Shown piece by piece: positions 24,574-33,014 of a stretch of DNA of 64,000 nucleotides; position 1 is the stretch's first letter; the number at the start of each line of letters is the position of its first letter. Under the pieces are notes generated by a model. It ran no database searches. It worked only from the letters and a program-made list of their open reading frames with translations, and was not told where the DNA came from. Source of the stretch: Faecalicatena contorta. GTDB lineage: Bacteria; Bacillota; Clostridia; Lachnospirales; Lachnospiraceae. The position numbers and the translations under genes are program-made. The stretch spans positions 1 to 64,000 of the forward strand of contig NZ_QGDS01000014.1 in the NCBI RefSeq assembly GCF_003149105.1, given 5' to 3'.

Positions 24574-25428
24574 ATGTCAAATACATTACGTTTGATCATG
24601 CCCCAATGGCAGGGTGGAAATAATCCGCTTTACAGCTTTGGCGCTAAACTGCTTGCGTGGCTTGCCCCTGAAGCCGGTGATACGCCGCAGGTAGAAGTCC
24701 CTGTAGTGCCATATGACAGCTCAGAGCTTCCTACAGAAAATGGCGTATTTGCCCAAACAATTCTATTACAGCAGCAGCGTTCGGCCCGAAATATTATAGA
24801 AGCCTATCAGCCGGAACGAATCATTGTGTTTGGTGGAGATTGTTTGGTTTCACAAGCACCTTTTGCCTATCTGAATGAAAAATACAACGGTAAGATGGGC
24901 GTATTATGGCTTGATGCTCACCCTGATGTTTCCACCCCGGAAATGTACATGAATGAGCACGCTATGGTTTTAGGTAACCTGTTAGGTAATGGCGATCCTG
25001 CTTTTGCAGAAGAAGTGAGAATGCCGCTTAACCCTGAACTCGTAATGTACGGTGGTTTGCGTGAGACATCACAGGCGGAAGCAGAGATAGTTAACCGATT
25101 GAGCTTAAGGAAAGCGGGACCGGAGGCATTAGCTGATGACAGCAGCCCTGTTTTAGAGTGGATTCGGGAAAAAGGTATTGAGCATCTGGCTATCCATTTT
25201 GATATGGATGTGCTTGATCCAGCGTTCTTCCGCTCTTTGCTTTTCGCCAATCCTGATGGAACCGAAATTGATTCGCCCAGTGGCAAAATGACTCTATCAC
25301 AGATATCAAGACTTATTAGTGATGTTTCTAAACAAACCGATGTTGTCGGATTGTCTCTTGCCGAGTATTTACCCTGGGATGCCCTGAATCTCCATAACTT
25401 TCTTACTTCTTTGCCTATATTTATGTAA
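24574..25428 (+). CDS. Arginase-fold (ureohydrolase family) protein
   Basis: A 284-residue member of the arginase/agmatinase/formiminoglutamase family, manganese hydrolases of guanidino compounds. Metal motifs are VFGGDCLVS, WLDAHPDVS and HFDMDVLDP. The usual GGDH is GGDC here, so one metal-binding histidine is replaced by cysteine; the DAHxD and DxD sites remain. ATG 24574 follows AAAGGAG. Control by the divergent HxlR regulator is likely. Substrate is unknown, and the changed ligand argues against assuming arginase activity. Confidence 0.82.
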   Translation: MSNTLRLIMPQWQGGNNPLYSFGAKLLAWLAPEAGDTPQVEVPVVPYDSSELPTENGVFAQTILLQQQRSARNIIEAYQPERIIVFGGDCLVSQAPFAYLNEKYNGKMGVLWLDAHPDVSTPEMYMNEHAMVLGNLLGNGDPAFAEEVRMPLNPELVMYGGLRETSQAEAEIVNRLSLRKAGPEALADDSSPVLEWIREKGIEHLAIHFDMDVLDPAFFRSLLFANPDGTEIDSPSGKMTLSQISRLISDVSKQTDVVGLSLAEYLPWDALNLHNFLTSLPIFM

Positions 25429-25464
25429 GGTGGTATTATGAGACACATTTTGGCTGTACGCTGT

Positions 25465-25590
25465 TGCCGTGGAAGACACCAATCCGCCTAAAGGACGGTA
25501 TAAAAAACATACTGAGAAAGACTGCGCGTCACTGATGACTGCTGCTGACTTATTTTGGACCTTTGAACGAGTAAAAGAACCTCTAATCCA
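25465..25590 (+). pseudogene. Unidentified coding remnant
   Basis: An open frame reading LYAVAVEDTNPPKGRYKKHT then EKDCASLMTAADLFWTFER has a strongly protein-like composition but no start codon or ribosome site, and merges into the hairpin at 25573-25609. It looks like the end of a gene whose front part has been lost. I do not recognise the family. Confidence 0.35.
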
Positions 25591-25615
25591 TTGTGATTTT
25601 GGTTCTTTTATTTTT
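25573..25615 (+). terminator. Intrinsic terminator
   Basis: AAAAGAACC (25573-25581) pairs with GGTTCTTTT (25601-25609) across a 19-nt loop, followed by ATTTTTG. It ends the remnant and, by read-through, the arginase-like transcript. Confidence 0.65.
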
Positions 25616-25694
25616 GTTTCACTTTTAAATCCTACCTGTATAATGTTTAAATTATTATGTAAGTAAGATTTCAAGTAAATCTCTTTTTCTGAAA

Positions 25695-25741
25695 TTGACA
25701 TTTACATTAGTAATATCTATGTTTCACTTATTACACCTGTA
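25695..25741 (+). promoter_or_regulatory. Promoter and BlaI-type operator of the blaI remnant
   Basis: TTGACA (25695-25700), 17 bp, TATGTT (25718-25723). TACACCTGTA at 25732-25741 is a perfect TACA-NN-TGTA BlaI/MecI half-site pair, and TTACATTAGTAA overlaps the spacer. The control region appears intact although the gene is broken. Confidence 0.65.
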
Positions 25742-25760
25742 AGATTTAAGAGAATTTGAA

Positions 25761-25932
25761 ATGGGTGCTTTGCCACAGATTTCTGAAGCTGAATTTGAAA
25801 TCATGAAAATCGTATGGAAACACGCGCCGATCAGTACAAATGAAATTACTGAAAAACTGACTGCAGCAAAAACATGGAGTCCAAAAACAATGCAGACATT
25901 AATCAAACGACTGGTGACGAAAGGTGTGCTTT
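25761..25932 (+). pseudogene. BlaI/MecI-family repressor, truncated
   Basis: The first 58 codons are a good BlaI winged helix: LPQISEAEFEIMKIVWKHAP, ISTNEITEKL and WSPKTMQTLIKRLVTKGVL. Homology then stops where the wing and dimerisation domain should follow (normal length about 120-130), and the frame runs 20 unrelated codons into the 3' end of the convergent lipoprotein gene. No blaR1 sensor is present. A deletion joined this fragment to the lipoprotein region. Confidence 0.8.
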
Positions 25933-25978
25933 TTAATATGCAATATTTTTATCAGTTGTCCCCACAGGCGGGATTCCA

Positions 25979-27187
25979 TCACTCAGTTCCTCCATAAACC
26001 TCTTCCCATTCTTCCTCTGTCAGCCTATCCACATGCCATGACTCCTCACAATTGCTTTCGGAAGGTATGATATGATTCGATACATATTGAAAATTACCAT
26101 TAGCCAGTGGGCGGATAGTCACTTCATGTGCATATACTTTAGACAAATTGTAGTCTGGATATACTGCATGAACCGTAAGAGTAATCGTTCCATCTTGATT
26201 TTCCGTATAGCTTACCACTTCTGGAAATGGGTAGCTTGGTGGCTCACAATCATAAAGACCTCGTGGCCGATACTCATAACTTTGGTCTTCCTCAAAGTAT
26301 TTTGTTTTTGATTGTAAGGTTTCACTGTCTATCTTGAAATGCAGCATAATAACCTTTTCAAATTCTTCTTTGGGTATATGGTAAATTGCTCCAACTCCCA
26401 AGTTATCATCCGGCATATATGGTAAGGGAACATTGTACACTTCAGAATACAGCATATCAAAAATGTCATAAAAATCCAGATTATTAAAATCTTCCTCACT
26501 CCAATTTAAGATAAACATATTATTTAATTCGTAGCAAACCGGAAGTATGTACTGCCGATTCAATTCTCTGTATTTCCCATCCAAAGGCTGCACCCTTACA
26601 GCCGTATGACCAGATGGACCATCATACCCCGGCATATGATATTTCTCAAAAAACAAGTATCCATCTTCTGAATACTCCCATGTGTACGCATCGTATTCTT
26701 CTTTTGAATTTATCTCTGGTGTTTCTTCGTTCCACGCAAGATAGCTTCTCGTTATATGCACACTGCCCTCTGATGTCTGAAAATCAAATTGAATAAAACC
26801 TCCATTTGTTACAACACAGATGAGTGTAAGTTCAGCCTCTTTCTTGTCATCCACCTCCTTAATAAAATCCATCAGTTTATTTGCATTTACCATGTCTATT
26901 TGGTTGTCTGCATCCACAACTGCATATCCAGCCGCCCCGATACATTCTACAATATTTTTTACAGTTTCCAATGTCCCAAGTGTGTCATCGCTTTTTGCCT
27001 GTTCATACATATCCTGATAACATTCCGCTATTTTCTTTGATTCTGCATAAAAGTCCTGATCTGCTTCTTGTACACTCTGCTGCCTTTCATCCGCTCTGTC
27101 CGTTTGAATGTCTGAGGAAGGATTATTACAGCTTGTACCCCCAAGCGTTACCAATATCAGCAGTATTAGCAATTTTAGCCGTTTCAA
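25979..27187 (-). CDS. DUF6070-like lipoprotein
   Basis: A 402-residue predicted lipoprotein: basic MKRLK, a hydrophobic stretch, then the lipobox LGGTSC with Cys20, followed by an acidic Ser/Gln-rich linker. The body (NIVECIGAAGYAVVDADNQIDM, LDGKYRELNRQYILPVCYE, DDNLGVGAIYHIPKEEFEKVI) resembles a family I know as DUF6070, common in Lachnospiraceae. It probably sits on the outer face of the membrane. TTG 27187 is the start, behind GGAGGTG. Function unknown. The gene is full length, unlike its mobile-element-scarred surroundings. Confidence 0.75.
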   Translation of the reverse strand: MKRLKLLILLILVTLGGTSCNNPSSDIQTDRADERQQSVQEADQDFYAESKKIAECYQDMYEQAKSDDTLGTLETVKNIVECIGAAGYAVVDADNQIDMVNANKLMDFIKEVDDKKEAELTLICVVTNGGFIQFDFQTSEGSVHITRSYLAWNEETPEINSKEEYDAYTWEYSEDGYLFFEKYHMPGYDGPSGHTAVRVQPLDGKYRELNRQYILPVCYELNNMFILNWSEEDFNNLDFYDIFDMLYSEVYNVPLPYMPDDNLGVGAIYHIPKEEFEKVIMLHFKIDSETLQSKTKYFEEDQSYEYRPRGLYDCEPPSYPFPEVVSYTENQDGTITLTVHAVYPDYNLSKVYAHEVTIRPLANGNFQYVSNHIIPSESNCEESWHVDRLTEEEWEEVYGGTE

Positions 27188-27596
27188 GCAAACACCTCCA
27201 TTATTAATGATTAAAATAAGCCTCCAGCATACTTTTCACTTTTTTTCATCATAATCGCTTCTGCCTAACAACACTTAGAGTTGTATCAATTATCGATTTG
27301 ATTCTGCCCTTTGGATTTTTCTTCATTTCTTTTATTCTTACAATCGTAGAATTTAAGATTGAATTTTTTTTGCTTTTTTGAAAATATATTTAAATTCCAT
27401 ACGCAAATCTTACGACCGTAATAATTGTAAGTCAAGCCAAATTTGCTGAAAACACTGGTTTCTTTTCTTTTCAAAATCCCACAAACGCCCGTATAATCAA
27501 CGGTTTTGAGTCAGAAATGCCACAGTCTCCCCATATGCCTTGAGCAGTTAAAAAATGCCGCCTGAAGCTGGTGAAGGCTTGGCGGCATTATGCTTG
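27188..27596. other. Intergenic region with diguanylate cyclase terminator
   Basis: AT-rich stretch of about 410 bp. Apart from the terminator at 27554-27589 I see no supported gene; a 62-codon minus-strand frame at 27286-27474 has no ribosome site and a Lys/Asn/Phe composition expected from AT-rich DNA. Confidence 0.4.
27551..27589 (-). terminator. Terminator of diguanylate cyclase gene
   Basis: AATGCCGCC (27554-27562) pairs perfectly with GGCGGCATT (27581-27589). On the minus strand TTTTT follows. It lies 8 bp after the stop of the GGDEF gene. Confidence 0.85.
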
Positions 27597-29120
27597 TTAA
27601 TTAATAACTCTTTGCTCCATTGCATCATTGGTTTGATGTTCTTTCTTGAGCCTTTGCTTTTCTTCATACATCATTTTATCTGCTTTTTCAATGATCTGCT
27701 CCAAATCTATATCCATACCGGCGCAGAAATAAAATAACCCGTGGCTTGCCATAATATTATAAGGAAACTCTTTTCGTATATTACTTTCATCAAACTGTCT
27801 TTTAATCTCGTTCCAGATGTTTTCTGCCTGGCAGTTGTTCTTCTTACTGAATACTATAATAAACTCATCACCGCCTACGCGGAAAAATATATCTTCCTCA
27901 TCCAGTTTATTTTTAATCATGCTGCATAGGGTTCGAATATAACGGTCCCCCTCGCTGTGACCATAGGTATCATTTACAAACTTTAAATTATCAATATCCA
28001 GAAAGCAGAGCACAAATTCCAGAAATTCTTCTTTAGCTTCCTCTAACAACTCTCCCAGTTTTTTTAACCCCATTCTCCGGTTCATAATTCCGGTTAAAGA
28101 ATCGATAGAAGCGTAGCGGGACAGTTCTTCCTCCGCTTTTCTAATTTCCGTTATATCCATAATACCTGTTAAAATACACTTCTCATCGTGATAATCAATT
28201 ATTTCATAATTTGCAGTAACCCACTTCCGTATTCCATTAAAATCATATTCTACAATCCGGTTGAAAGTGCTGCTATGTTCCTTCAGTTCTTCCTCAAGAG
28301 CCAGTCTGCTGTCATTTTTAATATAGCCGTCGATTCCATTAAAACTATCCAGGTTCTCTGCATCGGCTCCTATCAATTTGCATGCCCTTTTATTAGCTTC
28401 AATAATCTTACCATCCTCTAATCTTGTAATAAACACAGGATAAGGATTTACATAGAAAAGTTTTTTAAAATTCTCTTCGTTTTCCATTAATTTCTTTCTA
28501 TAAAAAAACTCCGTCATTCTGTGACGATAAAAGATAAATCCAAGTAAAAATGCGGCACCCGCCAGAACTGTAGAATTTACTAGTTTTGAAAGTAACAGAT
28601 TCGAGTCATTGCAAAGGATACCTATACCTATAAGGAAAATTATATGGTTTACAACGAATCCAAAAAGCATAACAGATGGTTTCAGGGTGAAGGCAATTGC
28701 TGCAATTAGCGCTAGAATAATATAGGAATAAATATTACCGGTATATCTTTGACTGTTGATAGAACAAACTGCCCCAAAAAGAATGTACAAAAATACATAT
28801 ATCTTTGAAGTAATAGATATGATGCGGAAATTCTTGTTCTCTCCTTTGCAGATTACCCACCTGTAGAAAATTAAAAACAGAGCTGAAATGACTACACTAA
28901 TTATATGCATACTAACAAGTGTTACACTAAATATGTAATCGGCACCATTCTTTATAATTGTCCAATCCATATATGCCCAAAAAATTGACAAAAAAATATT
29001 AGCCAAAGAGATCAAGCGGATTCTGCTTAGAACAAGCATATTGTTATATGTCTCAAACTCATTTTGTTCTTTGCCTGAGCGATTTATTAATAGTTTTAAC
29101 CCTTGCTTCATCCATTCCAT
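27597..29120 (-). CDS. Membrane diguanylate cyclase with PAS and GGDEF domains
   Basis: Synthesises cyclic di-GMP from two GTP. The first 190 residues carry about six membrane segments. A PAS domain follows near 215-330 (FYVNPYPVFITRLEDGKIIEANKRACKLIG), then the GGDEF domain near 340-500 with the signature RVGGDEFIIVFSK and the DIDNLKFVNDTYGHSEGD block. The catalytic GGDEF is intact. The allosteric I-site RxxD is not obvious just upstream (KLDEEDIFF). It signals the switch between motile and sessile states in related bacteria. ATG 29120 follows AAAGGAAC. Confidence 0.9.
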   Translation of the reverse strand: MEWMKQGLKLLINRSGKEQNEFETYNNMLVLSRIRLISLANIFLSIFWAYMDWTIIKNGADYIFSVTLVSMHIISVVISALFLIFYRWVICKGENKNFRIISITSKIYVFLYILFGAVCSINSQRYTGNIYSYIILALIAAIAFTLKPSVMLFGFVVNHIIFLIGIGILCNDSNLLLSKLVNSTVLAGAAFLLGFIFYRHRMTEFFYRKKLMENEENFKKLFYVNPYPVFITRLEDGKIIEANKRACKLIGADAENLDSFNGIDGYIKNDSRLALEEELKEHSSTFNRIVEYDFNGIRKWVTANYEIIDYHDEKCILTGIMDITEIRKAEEELSRYASIDSLTGIMNRRMGLKKLGELLEEAKEEFLEFVLCFLDIDNLKFVNDTYGHSEGDRYIRTLCSMIKNKLDEEDIFFRVGGDEFIIVFSKKNNCQAENIWNEIKRQFDESNIRKEFPYNIMASHGLFYFCAGMDIDLEQIIEKADKMMYEEKQRLKKEHQTNDAMEQRVIN

Positions 29121-29406
29121 AGGTTTGTTCCTTTATTGTTAATATAACTTCTTCTCAAGATGTAATAAACAGCATTCCTAACCTACAGGAATGCTGTTAA
29201 AACAAGATATATTATAACAAATAATAAGTTGAGAAACAAGATATTTTGCTTATTAGCACATTAATACCTTTTATTTATTTCCAATATACATTAACCTTCA
29301 TCTTTCTTTTTTATACCTGCTGTAATCCAATTCGGGGTGAATGCCTCTTTGGGATACTCTCCCAGCAGATCATTTGGATTTCACGAAAATAATTCTTGAA
29401 AATTAA
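29121..29406. other. Intergenic region with hairpin and coding remnant
   Basis: AACAGCATTCCT (29168-29179) pairs perfectly with AGGAATGCTGTT (29187-29198), a likely terminator for the copper operon on the minus strand. Between 29293 and 29380 the minus strand reads PNDLLGEYPKEAFTPNWITA then GIKKKDEG and a stop, with no start codon, probably the tail of a lost gene. Confidence 0.5.
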
Positions 29407-29579
29407 CTAAAACTTATACAAAGCCGCTCCTATTGTAATTATCACTCCAATAATACTCATGATACGATAAATCTTAACTGATTCAGGATCTTTTTCTCTT
29501 TATTCATATAAAAGAGCCCTGCAATCAGCATACCTATCCCAACAATTAGAAATAAACCGAATATTACCCATTTCTTCAC
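29407..29579 (-). pseudogene. Small membrane protein gene with one-base frameshift, downstream of copper ATPase
   Basis: GTG 29579 overlaps the ATPase stop codon (GTGA) and starts VKKWVIFGLFLIVGIGMLIA, a membrane helix, then GLFYMNKEK. The frame stops early, but shifting by one at the A5 run near 29492-29496 continues as DPESVKIYRIMSIIGVIITI then GAALYKF to a stop at 29407. The length of 173 bases is one short of 58 codons, so a single A appears to be missing. The intact ancestor would be a two-helix protein of 57 residues. It is either a recent pseudogene, a slippage-controlled gene or a sequencing error. Confidence 0.65.
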
Positions 29580-31435
29580 TTCACTTTCCTCCATTTCAAT
29601 AGTAATGATGAGTTGATAATCACTGCTACAGAACCTACATTATGTACGAGAGCACCCACTACCGGGGTTAACACTCCAGTAATTGCTAATGCAATTGCAG
29701 CAAAATTAAGTATCATGGATGCAGCAAGATTAACATTGATAGTTCGCATAACCTTTTGTGAAAGCAGCAGTAAATGCGGAATTTCCTTAATATCATCACC
29801 TACAAGTGCAATATCTGCCGCTTCAATTGCAATATCACTTCCCACACCGCCCATCGCCAGACCCACTTGAGCCGCTTTCAATGCCGGTGCATCATTTATA
29901 CCATCTCCTACCATGCATATCAACTCGCCTGCTTTTTGATACTCCTTTATGGCCGCCAACTTATCTTCCGGCAGACAATTCGCCCTCACGTCGGCTATTC
30001 CCGCAATTTCAGCCATATGAACCGCTGCCTGCTGTGCATCACCGGTAAGCAAAACTGTACGGATTCCTGTTGCCTCAATTTCTTTTATTGTTTGCGCCGC
30101 GTCAGGTCTTAATGTATCCGAAAGCGCAATATAGCCGATTACCTGATCTCTATCCGTTATATAGATAACCGTGCATCCCTCCCCTTTTGCTGAATCCACA
30201 TTTTGCATAAGCTGTCCGGATAAACTTAAATGATTTTCCTTAACAAGTGCTTCATTTCCTGCAAAAATAAGATTTCCATACACCTGCGCCGTTACTCCCC
30301 GGCCGGGTAATAATTTAAACTCCTCCGGTTCATTAGGAGCTTTTCCAACCTTTTTTCTATAGTAAGCTACAATTGCTTTTCCAAGGGGATGCTCCGAGTG
30401 AAGCTCGGCTACAGCACTAATTTCAAGCAGTTTTTCTCTATTCATATCGGGTATACAACTTTCTATTTTCACCACAGATGGCTTGCCAAAAGTAAGTGTA
30501 CCTGTTTTGTCAAATGCTATACGCCTTACTTTTGATAAACGTTCTAATGCATCACCACGGCTGACGAGAATACCATACTTTGTTGCATTCCCAATCCCTG
30601 CCATGATTGCAGTAGGTGTTGCTAATACCAATGCACATGGACAGAATACAACAAGAATGGTTACTGAACGGATGACTTCTCCTGTAACAAACCATGTAAC
30701 GCAGGCAGCAACGAGTGCAATCACTACAATCCAGGTCGCCCACCGGTCTGTTATACTCACTATTTTTGCCTTTCCGGCATCCGCTGATTCCACAAGGCGA
30801 ATCATTCTCTGTAATGAGCTATCTTCACCAACTTTTTGTGCGGTCATGTCAAAAGTTCCAAATTGGTTCACCGTCCCACTTTGTACTTCATCATCTTCAT
30901 TTTTATCAACCGGAAGCGATTCCCCCGTCATAACTGACTGGTCAACAGAAGTCTGCCCTTTTATAATTAATCCGTCGACTGCAATAGTCTCTCCGGCCAG
31001 CACCCGGAGAACATCTCCTATCTTCACCTGTTCTGCTGGTATTACTCTTTCCTCTCCATCTGATACTACCCTTGCTGTAGCAGGCGTAAGATGCACCAGT
31101 TTTTCAATTCCAGCACGCGCTTTGGCAACTGTTCTTTCTTCCAAAAATGCTCCAATCGCCATAATAAAAGCGACTTCGCCCGCTGCAAAAGTTTCACCAA
31201 TAATGACCGAAGCAATTAAGGCTATGGATACTAATACATCCGCCTTTATGTCAAATTCTGTAATAAGCCCTACAATTGCACCTTTTACAATTGGAATTCC
31301 GCAAAGCAAAATAGCAACCCATGCTATATCAATCGGAAGTTTCCCAATATTGAAAAAGCTAAATATTAATGATATTACTGAAAGTATAAGAAACAGAATT
31401 GTTCGCTTCTCATCATCTTTTAAAAATTCTATCAC
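29576..31435 (-). CDS. Copper-type heavy-metal P1B ATPase, lacking HMA domain
   Basis: Metal-exporting P-type ATPase of 619 residues from GTG 31435 (AAGGAG upstream). The CPC metal site is CPCALVLATP in helix 6; the phosphorylation loop is DKTGTLT; the family histidine-proline is SEHPLGKAI; the hinge is GDGINDAPAL; the actuator has TGES. It lacks the N-terminal CxxC heavy-metal domains. The CPC motif and the CsoR neighbour point to Cu(I), but Zn/Cd exporters share these marks. CsoR-like palindromes sit in its promoter. It overlaps the broken small membrane gene. Confidence 0.9.
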   Translation of the reverse strand: MIEFLKDDEKRTILFLILSVISLIFSFFNIGKLPIDIAWVAILLCGIPIVKGAIVGLITEFDIKADVLVSIALIASVIIGETFAAGEVAFIMAIGAFLEERTVAKARAGIEKLVHLTPATARVVSDGEERVIPAEQVKIGDVLRVLAGETIAVDGLIIKGQTSVDQSVMTGESLPVDKNEDDEVQSGTVNQFGTFDMTAQKVGEDSSLQRMIRLVESADAGKAKIVSITDRWATWIVVIALVAACVTWFVTGEVIRSVTILVVFCPCALVLATPTAIMAGIGNATKYGILVSRGDALERLSKVRRIAFDKTGTLTFGKPSVVKIESCIPDMNREKLLEISAVAELHSEHPLGKAIVAYYRKKVGKAPNEPEEFKLLPGRGVTAQVYGNLIFAGNEALVKENHLSLSGQLMQNVDSAKGEGCTVIYITDRDQVIGYIALSDTLRPDAAQTIKEIEATGIRTVLLTGDAQQAAVHMAEIAGIADVRANCLPEDKLAAIKEYQKAGELICMVGDGINDAPALKAAQVGLAMGGVGSDIAIEAADIALVGDDIKEIPHLLLLSQKVMRTINVNLAASMILNFAAIALAITGVLTPVVGALVHNVGSVAVIINSSLLLKWRKVK

Positions 31436-31450
31436 CTTCCCACTCCTTTC

Positions 31451-31514
31451 ATACCCATAGGGGTATATGTATTTACCACAAGAGTATACCCCTATGGGTA
31501 TACTCTTGTCAATA
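31451..31514 (-). promoter_or_regulatory. ATPase promoter with two CsoR-type operators
   Basis: ATACCCATAGGGGTAT (31451-31466) and a longer palindrome (31479-31508) with arms CAAGAGTATACCC and GGGTATACTCTTG match the GC-centred CsoR operator pattern. Minus-strand TTGACA just beyond the second palindrome, an 18-bp spacer containing it, and TATACT make the promoter. CsoR binding would lock the spacer, and copper would relieve it. Confidence 0.75.
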
Positions 31515-31540
31515 AAAAAAGCAACTATTTTCAGTTGCTT
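31513..31540 (-). terminator. Terminator of csoR
   Basis: AAGCAACT (31519-31526) pairs with AGTTGCTT (31533-31540), followed on the minus strand by TTTTTTTATT. It separates csoR from the ATPase promoter, so the two genes have separate transcripts. Confidence 0.85.
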
Positions 31541-31555
31541 TCCATACATATATAA

Positions 31556-31831
31556 TTAGGACATCCGTGAGAAATGCTCAACAGCTTTTGCGAATTCCGC
31601 GATTGTTTTGTCGGCATCACCATGTTCTATGCCCTCTCTGACACAATGATTGAGATGTCCCTCTAAAATTACCTGACCTGCTTTATGAAGCGCACCTTTT
31701 GCAGCATTAATTTGGATCAGAACATCTTCACAGGGAACATCTTCATCTATCATTTTGTCAATTGCTCTAAGCTGTCCCATAATTTTATTTAACCTTCTAT
31801 GAAGGTTATCAGTATCCATACACTGACGCAC
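31556..31831 (-). CDS. csoR: CsoR-family metal-sensing repressor
   Basis: A four-helix DUF156/CsoR repressor of 91 residues. The Cu(I) site C-H-C is visible: DEDVPCEDVLIQ (first Cys), EGHLNHC (His and second Cys). The N-terminal NLHRRLNKIMGQLRAIDKMI helix is typical. GTG 31831 is chosen because GGAGG lies seven bases upstream. The palindrome near 31850 overlaps its own start region, so it is autoregulated, and two more sites control the ATPase downstream. Confidence 0.9.
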   Translation of the reverse strand: MRQCMDTDNLHRRLNKIMGQLRAIDKMIDEDVPCEDVLIQINAAKGALHKAGQVILEGHLNHCVREGIEHGDADKTIAEFAKAVEHFSRMS

Positions 31832-31848
31832 GATGTATCCTCCTTCCA

Positions 31849-31900
31849 TATACCTGCCGGGGTATGCTCAAAGAATACCATGATTATTCCATACCGTCAA
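31849..31900 (-). promoter_or_regulatory. csoR promoter and operator
   Basis: Minus-strand TTGACG (31900-31895), 17 bp, TATTCT (31877-31872). ATACCTGCCGGGGTAT at 31850-31865, a third CsoR-like palindrome, lies at about +7 to +22, consistent with autorepression. Confidence 0.65.
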
Positions 31901-31947
31901 TATCTTCAAAGGGGAGAGGCTGTCTGCACTTTTTAATTATTGGGATT

Positions 31948-32418
31948 CTAGTCCTTTTTCCTTCCCGCCCTTTTGCCCCAGCTCTGCAGCTCAATAATAT
32001 TTCCCTCTATATCTGCCGCATAAACAAAAGTCGCTTTCCTTCCATCCTCATACTCAGCATGTACCAACTCACCTACTTTTGTACCGCCCTTTTCCATAAT
32101 CTGCCGAAGGGTTTCCACCACATCATCCACCTCAAAAGCAAGATGAGCAAAACCATATGCGTTAATCGGATGAATATGATTTCCCTCCATTTGGTCATAA
32201 GAAAATATCTCAATTGTTGGGTAATCTTCCTCATATCCGGGTAAAGCTAAATGTTCTCCTGTAATATGCGCATTTGTTATCCCAGTCATTTGGTCCAACC
32301 ATGCTCCCCTCAAATCACGCTTTTCTCCAATGCTCTCACAACCAAATACATCTTTGTAAAATTCAATCAGCTTTTCAGAATTTTTAGCAATAATATTTGT
32401 ATGTACGTAACGAATCAT
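31948..32418 (-). CDS. VOC-family (glyoxalase-like) protein
   Basis: A 156-residue vicinal-oxygen-chelate fold protein made of two babbabb halves. The N-terminal RYVHTNIIAKNSEKLIEFYKDVFG and the later YGFAHLAFEVDDVVETLRQIMEKGG with the C-terminal IEGNIIELQSWG are typical. Metal-ligand candidates are H6, H (AHLAF) and E (IIELQ). It may be a lactoylglutathione lyase-like, dioxygenase-like or drug-binding protein; no specific substrate is indicated. ATG 32418 follows GAAGG. A conserved 37-bp element lies about 150 bp upstream. Confidence 0.82.
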   Translation of the reverse strand: MIRYVHTNIIAKNSEKLIEFYKDVFGCESIGEKRDLRGAWLDQMTGITNAHITGEHLALPGYEEDYPTIEIFSYDQMEGNHIHPINAYGFAHLAFEVDDVVETLRQIMEKGGTKVGELVHAEYEDGRKATFVYAADIEGNIIELQSWGKRAGRKKD

Positions 32419-32832
32419 AGTAATCCCTTCCTTCCCCCAACACTGTCATAATAAGAAAATATTTTCATAAAATCCCTGCATCCATTATTACTTGGCTCTT
32501 CTGGTCAGCAACACTACTATTTTGACATAACTCAGTGCTGCAATTCTGATGACCAAATAGCTCTGCTGATTATAACATGACAACTCTCATTTTTCGATGT
32601 CTAATTCGGTAAAAATAAAAACTGCCTCTTACGGGTCATAAGCAATACTCCATTATTCACTTTCAGTATCAGGGCGATAATCAATTCTTCGTATCCGGAA
32701 TCAGTCAATTTCTTTGTTCCTATCAGTTATATTGCAAAGCGTGTAGAGGGTCTATGAGAGGATACCAATAGTATACGTGCTGTATATACTATATTGTGAG
32801 AAAACTGGTTTTTTTAGAAGGAATAAAAAATC
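32419..32832. other. Intergenic region with 37-bp repeat, copy 1
   Basis: About 410 bp without a supported gene. It contains the repeat copy at 32564-32600 and flanking AT-rich DNA that separates the VOC gene from the collagen-like remnant. A similar order of repeat then a GTTGC/ACTGCC-type hairpin is seen at 44982-45075. Confidence 0.4.
32564..32600. repeat. 37-bp dispersed element, copy 1
   Basis: Matches 44982-45018 at 31 of 37 positions (consensus begins TGCTRATTATAACATGRCA). On the minus strand it contains TGTTATAAT, a -10-like sequence. Both copies lie 150-220 bp upstream of minus-strand genes (VOC protein, diguanylate cyclase). Confidence 0.6.
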
Positions 32833-32995
32833 ATGAAAAAAATGAAGATATATCACAACAAAGTTGTCATAATGGACCCAACTGTATTTTTTGCGTGTGC
32901 AATCCATGTTGTTGTCATTCAAAACCTTTATGTCCTACTGGACCGCCAGGTCCAACCGGCCCAAAGGGACCTACAATAATAGTAAAACAAAACAC
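32833..32995 (+). pseudogene. Cys-rich collagen-like protein gene, frameshifted and truncated
   Basis: ATG 32833 with AAGGA upstream is followed by seven A's; with eight A's the frame would read MKKNEDISQQSCHNGPNC then IFCVCNPCCCHSKPLCPTG and the collagen repeats PPGPTGPKGPT. As it stands, the ATG frame stops after 58 unrelated codons. The G-x-y run also ends after three repeats, where sequence next to the recombinase fragment begins. So the gene has two lesions: a one-base loss in the A tract and a 3' truncation. Related proteins are surface or spore-coat (exosporium-like) filaments. Confidence 0.65.
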
Positions 32996-33014
32996 CTACA
33001 AAAATGCGGTCTGC

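Noticed and set aside
27286..27474. 62-codon minus-strand frame
   Set aside because: No ribosome site, Lys/Asn/Phe bias from AT-rich DNA and no recognisable motif.
30483..31460. Long plus-strand open frame of about 325 codons
   Set aside because: It lies entirely antisense to the P-type ATPase, which has all catalytic motifs; the frame has no family resemblance.
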